Assembly: GCA_023014485.1 (NCBI GenBank)
Contig: JAJOZX010001077.1
Span: 310,001-374,000 of the forward strand
Length of the DNA stretch: 64,000 nucleotides
DNA from: Bathynomus jamesi
Taxonomy: Eukaryota > Arthropoda > Malacostraca > Isopoda > Cirolanidae
Reading direction: 5' to 3'
Shown: positions 21,992 to 33,199 of the stretch, piece by piece
Layout: each line of letters begins with the position of its first letter
How positions within the stretch are numbered: position 1 is the stretch's first letter
Translations under genes and position numbers: made by a program
The notes under the pieces: generated by a model
Databases searched by the model: none
The model's input: only the letters and a program-made list of their open reading frames with translations
Told to the model about the DNA's origin: nothing

Positions 21992-22450
21992 TCAGAAAGT
22001 CTGCTGGATTTTGTTTAGTTGAACATAGTGAAAGTTTACTTGTAGGCTTTCATTAGCTTCAGCTATTTCTTTTAGCCTATTTCTTACAAAGATATTCTTA
22101 CTATTAATGCTATCATTCCGTATCCAGGCAAGACAAATCTGACTGTCAAGCCAGATGTGGATATGAGTTAAGTACACATCATGGTAAGCATCCTTAAGCA
22201 ATGAAATGGTTTTAATGGCTAATGTAGCAGCCAATAGTTCCAATTGAGGTATGGTTCGGGTAGGTTTGAGAGGTGCAACTTTCCCTTTTGCATAAATTAG
22301 ATGACTTTCTGTAGGGCTTACAAGATACGCACAGCACCCATAAGCTTGTGTGCTTGCATCAGCAAACACATGAAGTCTCTGGGGCTTATCCCTAAACCCA
22401 CAGCACCTTTGAATTTTAATGTTCTGCACTTTTGTTAAATCAGCAGCCAA
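21992..22450 (-). pseudogene. BEL-2 RNase H region
   Basis: Contains [41 protein letters not shown] with the catalytic glutamate, [14 protein letters not shown] with the aspartate, and [12 protein letters not shown]. It reads in the superfamily order after the reverse transcriptase. About 300 bases between this block and the integrase (21700-21990) are out of frame but include a CLWDLSG-like segment expected there. Confidence 0.85.
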
Positions 22451-22735
22451 CTTCTTCCAAGATTTTGATTTTCATTGTTATTGGATCATCCCACCCAACA
22501 TTTGTCCTCCAAATTCTTGGAGGAGAATCTTTGATTTTATTGTTGAAGGCAGGAATAGACCCATAGGATCAAAAATTTTGGAAGCCTCTGAAATATTGTC
22601 TTTAGTATTTGCTTCCTCATCAAGTTTAAAACTTTAGACAGATTGAATCATGACTGTTAGAAGTTGCATCCAAATACCAGTTCATACCTAAAGTTTTAAC
22701 TCTGTCTGATGGCTCAGTAAGACCATTATTATCCT

Positions 22736-23683
22736 TTAAAATCTTTTGTTTAAATCCTCATCATTTGAAATCCACTCTCTAAGTTCAAAGTTACCTTGTT
22801 GCATAATGTTTTGAGAGTGTTCATAGACTTCAGATAATTCAGATTTTGTTGTTGTTGAGCCTATTAGATTGTCTACGTAAAAATGTTCCTTAAGGAAGTT
22901 CAATGTTAAAGAGTTATTAAACTGGTTTAAATGATGTCTAATTGTCAATGCTAATAGGCTAGGTGAGCAATTGGCTCCAAACAACACAACATTAAATCTA
23001 TAGGTTATGAACCCTTTATTCAAATCAAATGGATCCTTGAACCATAAGAACCTAAGTTGGTTCTTATCATATTCATTTTTAAGATTTATTCTCAAAAATG
23101 CCTTTGAAATGTCACTTTGTACGGCATATTTGTCTAACCTGAACCTCAGTAAGATCTTCACAAGGTCAGAAATGAGATTAGGACCCTCAATCAGGCAATC
23201 ATTCAAACTGTGTTTATCACTGTCTTTGAGGCTACAGTTATATACTACTCTGAGTTTTGTTGTTGGGGCATCTTGTCGATAGACCCCCCTGTGGGTTAAA
23301 TAATGACAACCATCTTTTTTAAAAGGGTTATTTGTTACTTCTTCAATGAAGCCTTTCTGTAGCTGTTCTTTGAAGACATCATTATATATTTTTATATTAT
23401 CTTGTTTGAGTTTTTTCATTACTTTATATAAATGTCCTTTAGCTACTTTGAGATTATCTCTTAAAGTTGGACAATTTATTTTCCAAGGTAACTCAATAAA
23501 ATAACTGTTGTCTTTGCACTGAATGGTGTCTTCAAATCTTTCTACCATTAACTGATCTTCTGAAGTTTGATTTGTGTCATGTATACCCACAGATTCTAGC
23601 AACCATAAAGTTTGAATTGCCTCATCCAAAGTTTCATTTGATAATGATGATTTAATGTTCTCAGTTGAGATAATATTATTCAA
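22736..23683 (-). pseudogene. BEL-2 reverse transcriptase
   Basis: An open frame of 315 codons: an N-terminal linker, FIEEVTNNPF, KLRVVYNCS, LNDCLIEGPNL, the first catalytic aspartate in VQSDISKAFLRI, FGANCSPSLLA, and EHFYVDNLIGS. The catalytic box reads YVDN where YVDD is usual. The frame stops at ElREWISNDEDLNKRF, and the next part (22735-22451) is shifted. The AUG at 23683 is internal to the polyprotein and not a true start. Confidence 0.85.
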
Positions 23684-23863
23684 GTGTTGCTATTCTTACA
23701 GGTGTTATGTAGGACTGAGTTGAGGCACATAGTATTTGTTGGTCATGAACTGTTTTGGTTTAGGTCTAGGTTGTATTTTGATAGGTCACCCAAAGGGGCT
23801 ATCCCTGATGGAGTCTGAATAGCTATACCATTACCTATCTCTACTATGCCCTTATGAATAAGA

Positions 23864-25708
23864 TTAATATAATCTGCCCCCTATTAGCATTTCAATGTTA
23901 GCTACTGTGTTGTTAGTGATATGTCTATCAGCTATTTTGTAGTGTTTTCCCAAATGATTTATGGTTTGTTCTAGTTTGGGTATAACCAGTTTGTTTTGTC
24001 CTACTTTAGAAATAATAACTGCTTCAATTTTCTTGAATTTACTTTCTAAATGTAGTTCCAGGTCAATTGTCTTATAGCTATTTTTGTCCGAGTTATCCTT
24101 AACAAAGGATGCAATATTGAGGTTTTGTTCATTCGGGCTTGGTGTCAAACCCAATTTATTAACTACATTTTGTGAAACAAATGTTTGTTGAGAACAACAG
24201 TCTATAAGACATCTCACTGGAGTGGTGCTACCCTCACTATTCACTAAGTCCAAAGTAATAGTTGGTAAAAGAATCTCAGTGTTTCTTGTTACATTGTTTG
24301 AACAAACAGAATGTCCCATGAAAGTGGCATTTTCTTGATTACCTTTGTTTGGGGGAGGTATCTTTTGAGTTTGAGTACTATTGTTTGGACACTTTGGTGA
24401 ATCACACATTGATGAGACATGTCGTAAACTTTTACAAAACTTACACTTGAATCTTAACCTAGATTTACAGTCTTTCTTATAATGTCCCTGGCCAGTACAC
24501 TTTTTACACAGGTTCAACTGTTCACATCTTTTAGCTCTTTGGTTAAAGTCTGAATATTTGTCACACCCAGTACTACTGTGTTCATTACTTGCACAAAATT
24601 TGCAATGTGGTGTGTAAGTTGAGGCAGCAGTTACATTAAAGTTCTGTAATGTAGGTGTTCGTGTATTATAGTTGGTCACATTTGATTCTACAGTATCAAG
24701 TTTTGTCTGTTTGGCTGTAGCTAGTTGGTCTCTGGGAACAGTCTTTTGTTTATCCATAGTCTGGGTCTTATGTGTTGGAAAATCTCTCAATTTGTAATTA
24801 GTTAGGATATTGGGGAAGTGTTTTCTTATATCTTCCAGATTAGGATAATTTTCTCCCGTCTTTAGAATTAAAATATCTTTAACCCTCGAAGGAAGGCACC
24901 TAAGTACTATGCCTTGTATAATCCAAGATGAAGCTTTAATATCTATCTCATTGCTAACCAGTTGTCCTATAATAGCTTCTAATTTTGTATAAAAATTTTC
25001 CATATCACTATGGTTATCTTTTATGGGTGCAAATTCAAAAATTTGTTGAGATAATTCATATACAATCTCATCTTTATTAATGTAATTACGTTTTAAAAGA
25101 TCAATAGCTACTTCATATGAATTCCCTACGGCTGGTAAATAGGCTATCAGGTTATAGGCTGGGCCTTTAAGGGAACTAGTTAAGTAACTAAACTTTTCAA
25201 CAGTTGAAATATAAGGTTTATTACCTATTAAATTCTCAAATTTGTCAATGAAAGATGGGAATTGTACCGTGTCCCCTTCAAATGTTGGTACTAGCAAAAT
25301 GGGTAACTGAGCCCTCAATTCTTGTGACTCAGGATTTAGCATGCCACTTAAATTTTGTTGAAGGTTAGCTCTACTTTGATTAAAATCAGAATTAGGTTTT
25401 TTTGGTGTTAAGTCAGTCAAACGAGACCGTAGTCTCCTTATTTGCTATTCAATTGAGATTACCTGGTCATCATCATCAGCGTAAAGGTCTATCAATTGTT
25501 CTTCAGCCATTTCGGATTCAACTAACTCTGAAATACTCTCATTAATGGCTATTATTTCCTTCTTTTTAGTTTCCAATTTAAGAATTACACTCTCTAAATT
25601 TTCCTTACCTGGTTGTGTAATATTGTTAAAAGTGTTCACAGCCTTTGTAACAGCTCCCAACTTTGCCCCCCTTTTCTTTTTTAACTTTTTCAATTCCGCA
25701 CTGTCCAT
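23864..25708 (-). pseudogene. BEL-2 gag and protease, one in-frame stop
   Basis: The ATG at 25708 opens a lysine-rich N-terminus that runs 87 codons to a TAG at 25447-25445. The same frame then continues for another 526 codons to 23864. It contains the DUF1759 gag region (LLVPTFEGDTVQFPSFIDKF), three cysteine knuckles (CKFCASNEHSSTGC, CKKCTGQGHYKKDC, CKFCKSLRHVSSMC) and the protease (VRCLIDCCSQQTFV, with its catalytic aspartate). It ends with EMLIGG, where a run of five G shifts the frame. The protease C-terminus continues in another frame to about 23750. Confidence 0.85.
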
Positions 25709-26033
25709 GTCTAAGTCAAAATTGTTTAACTGGGGATCGTAATGAAATAGAGGACAAGAAGAAATTACCAGAGAAGAGAGAGCACAGACAAAACAGTCAA
25801 GTTTAAATTTGGTTTAATCCCCACCAAGTACTTATATGTCACTCAGGTCTAAGCTTATGAGAATGAGACTCCTTAAGTGTAAATGTTTCCTAGTTAGGCC
25901 CTAGGTTGTAGACCTAATTAGGCTTGATTAGGTTAGGCTTAGGCTTAGGCTTAGGCTAGACCATTTAGCCTAATTCTGCAATTTTTGTTAAGTAAGGTTA
26001 AGGTTTGTAAATTCCCCACACACGGACCACCAA

Positions 26034-26748
26034 TGCGAAAAATGCTCTGTATGAATTAGTCCACAATTAACCCACCCCTTATATCTCCAGTCTAACTATA
26101 GAGTAGATCAAGTCTAGCCTAGAGGGGTCAGCCTAGAGATTCCGGAAATGGTCCAGAGCGGGCAGATAAATTGAGGTCCACAGTAGGATTCCTCACCAAT
26201 TTAGGTTAGGGCAATCTACCTTCACCGTTGTTAAGCTATGAGTTGATGCTGGGTCTTAGGCCACAATGTAGGCCTAACTTGTCTGACCCAGCTTAATTTA
26301 ATGTGATTAAATTACTGGGTTAAAAACTCAATTAGTCACTTACTGTTAGTTATTGGAGTCTCCAAACTCCGGTTGTGTAATTGTCGAGAGCGTACTTGCC
26401 GGTGGGATCTTTTTCGTTGTCTGTTCTCCTCCCTTCACCGTTACGTCCTCTCGCCCCGTTGTTCGTTTTCGTACCCCTTTGTTCTCCTCTTCGCGGGGCT
26501 TTTTCCACCAGCGTTGTCTTGGTTTTTTCCTCGGTTGGTTGAGCGGTAATGTATCTCCATTACCGAGCACGCTCTTCTCACACAGTATATAAATACTAGT
26601 GTGGAGAATAACTCTGGTGAGCAACCAATTGGTTTCATCCACCCAGTTATTGACATAAAAGGAATTTAATAATTGTTAGATTAACTACCTACCTACTCAG
26701 TGAACCATTTTCGTTACCTCCCAACTACCCACTCATCAGTTTTCCATA
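26034..26748 (-). repeat. 5' LTR of BEL-2
   Basis: 715 bp. The minus-strand start at 26748 abuts the TCCT target copy. A TATATAAATA sequence at 26585-26594, read on either strand as AT-rich, may be part of the promoter. A primer-site candidate (TGGTGGTCCGTG) follows the LTR at about 26032. Confidence 0.92.
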
Positions 26749-26752
26749 TCCT

Positions 26753-26910
26753 CCTCCTCCTCCTCGTTGTTGCTGCCTCCACTGTTGCTGCCCACTTCGT
26801 TGGACTGCTGCTTCATGGCCTCCTCGACTGTACCCTCCATGCTTTTCCTCACCCTGGCGACCTTGGTGTTGTCATACTTGTCCAACCAGATGAGGCGAAA
26901 CGAATGTAGT
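26753..26910 (-). pseudogene. hAT-B transposase, segment upstream of the BEL-2 insertion
   Basis: In one minus-strand frame this reads SFRLIWLDKYDNTKVARVRK, a polar helix and a glutamate-rich run coded by a GAG repeat, in frame with the block at 19210. A stop lies just upstream of it at about 26917. Further upstream, 26926-27192 holds an open frame of 88 codons that I do not recognise. Confidence 0.6.
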
Positions 26911-27234
26911 TATTTGTTGTAATTGTTACATATATATTATTGAAAGTGCCTTAAAATGCTCGTGATATTTCTTGAAAGAAGTTGAAACATTCAACTCAAA
27001 TGGCAAATCTTTCCTCCTGATTTTACAGTCGACCATGTTTTGCTCAAACCAATGCCATAAATAACTACCATATTTGGTAAGACACAAATTGTGGTGACGG
27101 AAACAAATATATCGCCTGATTTTGCACTGCGGAAATGGAAATTCGTTCATCACTATTAACAGTGGCGGATTAATTGCGCACCTGCTCAGCACTGAAAATA
27201 ATAGAAACTTTTAAACGTTTATTTATGAATTTTT

Positions 27235-27389
27235 TGGGTTAACGGACTTGAGTTAACGGAAGTTAAATGTAACGGAAGTTAATTAGTCCGATAATGATTT
27301 TCAAAGTTAACTTAAAAGTTAAATCGTTAACGAAAAAGTTAACTTCGTTAATTAACGATTAACGGATTAACGGTTTGTGCCCAGCTTTG
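27235..27389. repeat. Subterminal GTTAAC repeats, right end of hAT-B
   Basis: Repeated AGTTAACGGA, AAGTTAACTT and GTTAACG motifs up to the terminus. They are the probable transposase-binding region, by analogy with other hAT elements. Confidence 0.7.
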
Positions 27390-27397
27390 CTAAATAC

Positions 27398-28420
27398 ATA
27401 CATTGACAGTAATTCAACTATTTATAGCTGTTTCCTTGATATAAGTAAGGCATATGATAGGGTGAACCACGATATTTTATTTGTAAAACTAGAAGACAGG
27501 AAGGTTCCCATGTACATATTAAATTTATTGAAATTTTGGTATTCCCACCAATCTTTCACTGTTAGGTGGGGCAATGTACTATCCGAGTGTTTTGGTTCTT
27601 CTTGCGGGGTGAGACAAGGCTCCTTGCTCTCCCCTATGTTGTTTAGTGTGTATATTGACGGATTAATTGCTTCACTTAATGAGGCAACAGTGGGATGTTG
27701 TATAGATAACACAAGGATAAATAACTTAGTTATGCCGATGATATGGTGTTAATAAGTCCCTCTGTTAAAGGTGTGGATCGGCTACTAAACGTCTGCGAAG
27801 TGTATTCGCAGAAACATGATTCTTTTTCATGTTACCAAAACTAAGGTCAAGCAATTTCATCCTAAAAGCTGTAATCAGCCAGCTGATATAAGGTTTAAAA
27901 TGAATGGTGAAGTAATTGAGGAAGTACAAGAGTTTAAGTATTTGGGTCAAACTATTACCAGCTCCTTGAGTGATGACTCGGATATAAGAAAACAATCTCG
28001 AAGCCTGTGTGCTAAAGCGAATATGACCATAAGGAACTTTCGTTTCTGTACAAGTGAAGCTAAAGACACACTCTTTCGTACTTTTTGCAGTAATATATAC
28101 GGTCAGCAACTCTGGGTGAATTATAAAAAAGGTTCTGGCAGAACCCTAAATTTGCTGTACAACAGATCTTTTAGACTTACATAAATTACCACCGAGATGC
28201 TCAGCTTCGCAAATGTTTGCTACCCGCAATGTCCCGAGCTTCACGGAGGTAACAAGACGTGCTCAACACAGTCTAATGCAAATAATTAAAAAATCAACCA
28301 ACCCGATCATCCAAGCTATCCATGAGTCCTGCCATTTATCCTCTAAGCTATGGACTTCTTGGTACGAAAACGTGTCTGTAGCTCCACTAACTTCGACAAT
28401 GCAGTATTATTTCTAATCAA
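27398..28420 (+). pseudogene. LINE-B reverse transcriptase, second part
   Basis: Contains the catalytic aspartate of FLDISKAYD (about 27435), SCGVRQGSLLSP (about 27605), and YADD in a shifted frame near 27730 (a one-base loss after NNLV). The KYLGQTITSS and C-terminal ETKNxx-like tail region runs to about 28420. Frame breaks near 27730, 27820 and 28170. A polyadenylation-like AATAAA is at 28496, followed by the tail. Confidence 0.8.
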
Positions 28421-28530
28421 TTGTATATATTTCTATCCTTAGTATATGAACTGTCATTGTATTAATAATATTTGTCATATGGACTATAGTCTGCCAATAA
28501 ACTTTTTCATTTTCATTCGCGAGGATGTAC

Positions 28531-28551
28531 ACTGTACACTGAGTGTACAGT
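28531..28551. repeat. Perfect 21-bp palindrome
   Basis: ACTGTACACT, one G, then AGTGTACAGT. Confidence 0.85.
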
Positions 28552-28597
28552 ACTAACTACCCAGTATTTAACTGGTACCACAGAACACAGTAAAACA

Positions 28598-28672
28598 CTT
28601 TTCAAGGTGCTTGTGCTTCCAAAAAGTTCCAGGCTCAGCAGGCTGGAACTTTCTGGAAGCACCTTGAAAAAT
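28598..28672. repeat. 75-bp hairpin-forming inverted repeat
   Basis: Left arm TTTTCAAGGTGCTTGTGCTT..., right arm the complement of TTTTCAAGGTGCTTCCAGAA..., with a few mismatches and a loop of about five bases. Confidence 0.75.
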
Positions 28673-29231
28673 GGAACTTCCAGCCTGCTCTAGTGGCGAT
28701 TGTCACAGACACAGCTGCAGTGCGGCAGCCGGCAGTCTATCCTGAGGTATTGTCATATGTGGGTGTGTAAAGTTCAGTACTAACTGTGCAATTAGCCTTA
28801 GCCTATTGATCATATTAGACGAGGACAACATTTGTAACATGGCTGCAGCAAGTGGCAGTGCTGGAAAAGGTGGTGGTAAAATAGAATTTGTTGAGGGTGG
28901 AAGTAAAAATAAAAATAGCGAATCACACCTGCACCCACTTTTTTATGGAAAATATTTCCGAATAACTTCCAAAGATGGTAGTAAAGTGAAGACTTTGTCT
29001 TCTGTGCCACAAAACAATTGCAGCGTCTACTTCTGCAAATTCTTGATTTTATTTGACCCTAACCTGATGTTAGGGATTTTGTGTGCTTTTTGAAAACTAT
29101 CTAAATTGTATTTGAAATGTATTTAGTATTTAAATACTTTGAAAACCTGTATTTTATTTAGTATTTAATTACTTTTATTTTCAAGTAATGCATTTATTAT
29201 TTAAATTCATCTAAAGTATTTACTGTCCATG

Positions 29232-29286
29232 TCTGCTCCCGATCAACAACCCAGCGTCTTAACCACTAGACTACCCAGGGTCTTCA
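29232..29286 (-). mobile_element. tRNA-derived SINE head, truncated (candidate)
   Basis: On the minus strand CCCTGGGTAGTCTAGTGGTT and AAGACGCTGGGTTGTTGATC resemble the 5' half of a tRNA with an A-box (TAGTCTAGTGGTTAAGACG). The B-box is absent or destroyed. Confidence 0.4.
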
Positions 29287-29628
29287 TTTATCTACCAACC
29301 AATTTTTATTGTATGGATTGTATGGAAGGATGAAAAGCTGGGTTTGCTGGCGCCGCCTGCCGTCACCGGAAATCATAGGCGTAGGAGGCGGGGGGTCAAT
29401 AATTGACCCCCAAAATTCAGCCCGACTGAATTTTTTCGGGCAATTACACCCGAAAATTTGGGCAAAAGCCCAGTACACATATTTTCAATCACCAAGATTT
29501 CACCCGAAACTTTTTACGAGTTTCACGTAGGATATCATCTGTTTGCCCAAGATGTTGAACCATGCAATATTTGATTATAGAAAGGAAAACCTTTCGCAAA
29601 CCGGCAGTATTTAACCTCTTAACGCCTG

Positions 29629-29634
<6 letters not shown>

Positions 29635-29675
<41 letters not shown>

Positions 29676-30293
29676 TTACAAGGAGTTACAAGGACAAGAG
29701 GAAGCCTCAAAGACCTTTCGGTCCACTCTGGGAGGTTCCTGTTATTAAAAGTTTATTTTTCTTTCAACTATCCTAGCAGTAGTAGAAAACTGGATAGAAA
29801 AGTAGAAGGCTCTCTCCCCACCCTCCGCTCCCTCACTGCCAGAGGCAGGTACGGAAAAAGGTTGAAGAAAATACCTTGACCCTGGAAAAGTAGCCAAGGA
29901 AATTTTACAGGAAAGTGGAGAATATATAAATAGCTCTATATTAGCTTGCTCACAGAGACACTGTGCAAGCGAACTCCCGCAGTATTGACTGGAACCCTGA
30001 GGTTGAAGAAAATATCTTGACCCTGGAAAAGTAGCCAAGGAAATTTTACAGGAAAGTGGAGAATATATAAATAGCTCTATATTAGCTTGCTCACAGAGAC
30101 ACTGTGCAAGCGAACTCCCGCAATATTGACTGGAACCCTGAGGTCAAACCTAAGCAAATTATGATCGCTGTTACTTAAATTTTCACCAATAGTCAGGTTA
30201 GAGACTAGTCATCTTCGTTCGTGAATATGAGGTCTAGTTTATTATTACCCCCTAGTAGGCCCGTCAACCCATTGACTTAATAAGTTATCATCG

Positions 30294-30294
<1 letters not shown>
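29635..30294 (-). mobile_element. LINE-X: rearranged CR1-like fragment with GA tail
   Basis: Begins, on the minus strand, with a piece of endonuclease coding sequence (30140-30290) that matches 37410-37574 of LINE-Z. This is joined directly to the 3' untranslated region (29640-30000) matching 35000-35290. A 137-base block, ending ...GACTGGAACCCTGAGG, is present twice (about 29862-30000 and 30003-30142). The 3' end carries (GA)n at 29635-29675 preceded by GTTACAAGGAGTTACAAGG. It is a non-functional internal deletion. Confidence 0.75.
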
Positions 30295-30326
<32 letters not shown>

Positions 30327-30334
30327 ACAAGGAG

Positions 30335-33199
30335 TTACAAGGAAAAGAAGTACCTCAAAAGGCCTTGCGGCCCATACCGAGGAGGTACCAATGGCAACGG
30401 GTGCCAGGGAAAATTTTGTACACACTCAAATAGTGGCAAGATTTGGTCTAACCTTTTCTTGAACTGATCCACAGAGGAACTGTTCACAACTTCCGAAGGT
30501 AACCTGTTCCATGTGTCACAGATCTTATACGTAAAGTAATTCCCACACACACTAGTCCTAAACCTTTTCAAATCCAACTTCCAACCATTGTTACGAGTTG
30601 GGTTATCATTTAAACTAAACATACTTCTAAAATCGACATCGTTGAACCCGCGTAAGAGCTTGAAAACCTCGATCAGTTGACCTCGCAGCCTCCGAGTTTC
30701 AAGCGAAAACAAGTTCAGGGCGCGTAACCGTCGATTGTAACCCATATGCCTAACGGAAGGGATTAACTTTGTGGCCCTCGCCTGCACTCGCTCCAGCCTC
30801 TCAATATCTTTCCTGAGGGTGGGCGACCAGAACTGCACAGCATACTCCAGGTGTGGCCGAACAAGGGAATTGTACAGTGAGAGCACAATCTCCTTGTTCC
30901 GAAACTGAAATTGCCTCCTGATATAACCCAATAGTTTCTGGACTTTCTTTTCCACCTCTACACACTGTTTCGTAAACTTAAGGTCGCTGCTAATTAGCAC
31001 ACCCAAGTCCTTTTCTAAATTAGTCACCTCGATATTACTACCCAACATCGAGTAGTCCGACTTGGGATTGGAAGCCAATGTGCATCACTTTGCATTTACC
31101 CAAGTTAAACGGCATTTGCCATTTTTCGGACCACTCTCCTATCCTACCTAGGTCCGCACGCAGTTCCTCGATCGCTTCGGGCGTCCCAACATTGGCCCCA
31201 AGCTTGGTGTCATCAGCGAATTTGGCGATCCGACTGACGATGCCACCGTCGATATCATTTATGTAAATGATAAACAACAGTGGCCCCAAAACGGAACCCT
31301 GAGGAACCCCACTAGTGACCGAGGCCCACCCCGAACTAGCCCCTTTAATTACAACCCTCTGCCGCCTATTCCTCAGCCAGTTTTCAATCCACCTACCTAT
31401 TTCCCCACCGATACCCAGCGCGCGCACTTTCGCCATTAGCCGCGGTGAGGTACCTTATCAAAGGCTTTCTGAAAGTCGAGATAAAGTATATCAATCGCCC
31501 TACTCTTATCGTACTCACTCAACATGACGTGGAAAAACTCGAGCAAGTTGGTGAGACACGACCTATGCCGTCTAAACCCATGTTGGGAGTCCCCAAGCAG
31601 CTTGTAGGAATCCAAATGGTCAACGATCCTATCAGCTATTATCCCTTCTAATAATTTACCTACAACTGAAGTGAGACTAATGGGACGATAGTTCCCTGGA
31701 CTTTCGTGATCCCTTTCTTAAAGATAGGGGTCACGTTGGCTTCCCTCCAGTCACCAGGCACCTGGCCCATCTCCAACGATTTGTTGAAGACTGTAGCCAG
31801 GTGGGGAGCCACCTGGTCGCGCACTTCTCGCAACACTCTGGGGAGAAACTGGTCTGCCCAGGAGCTTTAAACGCGCTCAGTTTGTCTATTCTATCGGCGA
31901 TGACTGTCGCGGTACATCGAACACTATCCAGGCCAGCACCTTCGTGCCTCACGCCTGGCTCGGGGATGACGCGGGTATCTTCCCTGGTGAACACTCCCGC
32001 AAAGTACTCATTAAGCACCTTAGCGATGTCCGCGTCGGAGGTCCGCAGAACGCCGCTTCGGTCCTTTAGTGGACCTATCATGCTTCTAATGGGCTTTCTA
32101 CTATTAACATAACTGAAGAACTCCTTAGGGTTCCCCTTGCAGAGGCTTGCCACCCGTAGTTCTTCGTTACGTTTCGCTAGTCTAACCTTCGCCTTCACTT
32201 CCCTACACAGGCGGACATACGCTTCAGTGTTCTCGTGGGAACGATTGGCCTTCGCCCTCCTATACGCTACTTTCCTATTTCGGAGAGCCAAAACGATGTC
32301 ACGATTGAACCACTTAGGCTGCGTTGAAGCAGGTGTGACCGGTTTTGAGGGTATGGCAGCAGACTGCAGCACCATAAACTCGTCCCGGAATGCACTCCAC
32401 ACCCGCTCAACATCGCCGCCGACCTCTAATCCCATCCCATCTACGCTATCCCTGAGGCTAACAAAGTCCGCCCGCCGGAGATCGAGCTTACTGCCTCTCG
32501 AGTTACTACGCTTCACCCGAGGGACGCGCACACGGAACCAAATCAGACCGTGATCACTCCCGCCCAACGATTCGTCAACGGTGAGGCCAGTGACGAGGTT
32601 GTCTTCGGTCGTGAATACTAAGTCTAGAACGCTTTCGCCTCGTGTAGGCTCGTTGACCCACTGAGTGAGGAAGTTCTCATCAGCAAAGACAACTAGCCTC
32701 CTCCCTTCAGCATCAGCAGTCCTGTCTTCCCACTTTATGCCGCGACAGTTGAAGTCTCCTAAAACTACACACACCCTATCACCTAGCAGGCTACTGAGTT
32801 CGGTGTACAGGGCTGTATCCTCCTCGAGGAGGAGATGCGGAGTCTGTACACCAAGATTAACCTATAGTTCGTCCCCCCCACGTTCAGATCAACACCAAGC
32901 AGCTCCCGTTCCGATCGGAACTGGCAGTCAACCGGACTCAACGTGTCCCTGACGTATATTAGTACCCCACCCCCCTCCCCACGGGTGCGGTCTTTGCGAA
33001 ACATTCTATACCCGGGAATTTCGAACTCCCCAACGTAGTCCCTACGATCAGTATGAATCCAGGACTCGGTGATAGCAACGATATCCTGGTATTCTGATGC
33101 TAAGAGCGCCCGTAGCTCGCAAAACTTGTTCCTAATTGACCTAGCATTAAAAAGCATTGCACGGAGGGAGCCTTCCCTATTCTGACCGCCCCCTAGCAC
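30335..33199 (-). pseudogene. LINE-Y ORF2: endonuclease and reverse transcriptase, frameshifted
   Basis: Endonuclease blocks are LRAMLFNARSIRNK (start), AITESWIHTD (catalytic glutamate), VVLGDFNCRGIKW and GGSDHGLIWF. The RT region starts with FKAPG (about 31860); [14 protein letters not shown] (about 31310) and the catalytic KFADDTKL (31220) follow. The C-terminal segment contains [23 protein letters not shown] and [12 protein letters not shown]. Frames change near 32800, 31860, 31710, 31440 and 31070; most are one-base shifts. The product would nick target DNA and copy the LINE RNA. Confidence 0.85.

Larger units (their letters stand above)
19215..26748 (-). mobile_element. BEL-2 (local name): BEL/Pao LTR retrotransposon, apparently young
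   Basis: A 7534-bp element on the minus strand with two 715-bp LTRs. I found one difference between them (G at 19232 versus A at 26051). A 4-bp duplication TCCT flanks it (19211-19214 and 26749-26752). LTR ends on the plus strand are TGCGAAAA and CCATA. The internal order is gag, protease, reverse transcriptase, RNase H, integrase plus DUF5641. It differs clearly in sequence from BEL-1. The near-identical LTRs imply recent insertion, but the coding region has one in-frame stop and several frameshifts. Confidence 0.9.
18686..27389 (-). mobile_element. hAT-B (local name): hAT DNA transposon inserted in LINE-B
   Basis: Perfect 8-bp duplication CTAAATAC (18678-18685 and 27390-27397), the hAT length; LINE-A has the sequence once at 2701-2708. 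Ends are CAGTGGTGGGCACCGTTAA and, on the other strand, CAAAGCTGGGCACAAACCG. Both subterminal regions are full of GTTAAC-type palindromic repeats. Net length is about 1.2 kb once BEL-2 is excluded, so most of the transposase is missing; the dimerisation end remains. Confidence 0.85.
18005..28519 (+). mobile_element. LINE-B (local name): second copy of the LINE-A family
   Basis: Same family as LINE-A, about 1.8 kb net, split at 18685/27390 by a hAT element. Its 3' end is again a short CATTTT tail. By eye it is about 95% identical to LINE-A over shared parts. Its 5' end abuts the mariner-like element, so 5' truncation is likely. Confidence 0.8.
28520..29231. other. Unassigned sequence after LINE-B with palindromes
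   Basis: Contains a perfect palindrome (28531-28551), a larger hairpin (28598-28672) and an open frame at 28806-29093. From its ATG at 28840 that frame reads MAAASGSAGKGGGK and then LHPLFYGKYFRITSKDGSKV; it could be the first exon of a hAT-type transposase, but no zinc-binding pair is complete. The last part (29094-29230) is AT-rich with GTATTTAAATAC-type repeats. I cannot name the element. Confidence 0.3.

Noticed and set aside
25926..25965. TTAGGC-like tandem copies (telomere-like)
   Set aside because: Only about four units, inside the BEL-2 leader region; no subtelomeric context.
26926..27192. 88-codon minus-strand open frame in hAT-B
   Set aside because: Not recognisable as part of a hAT transposase; left unassigned.
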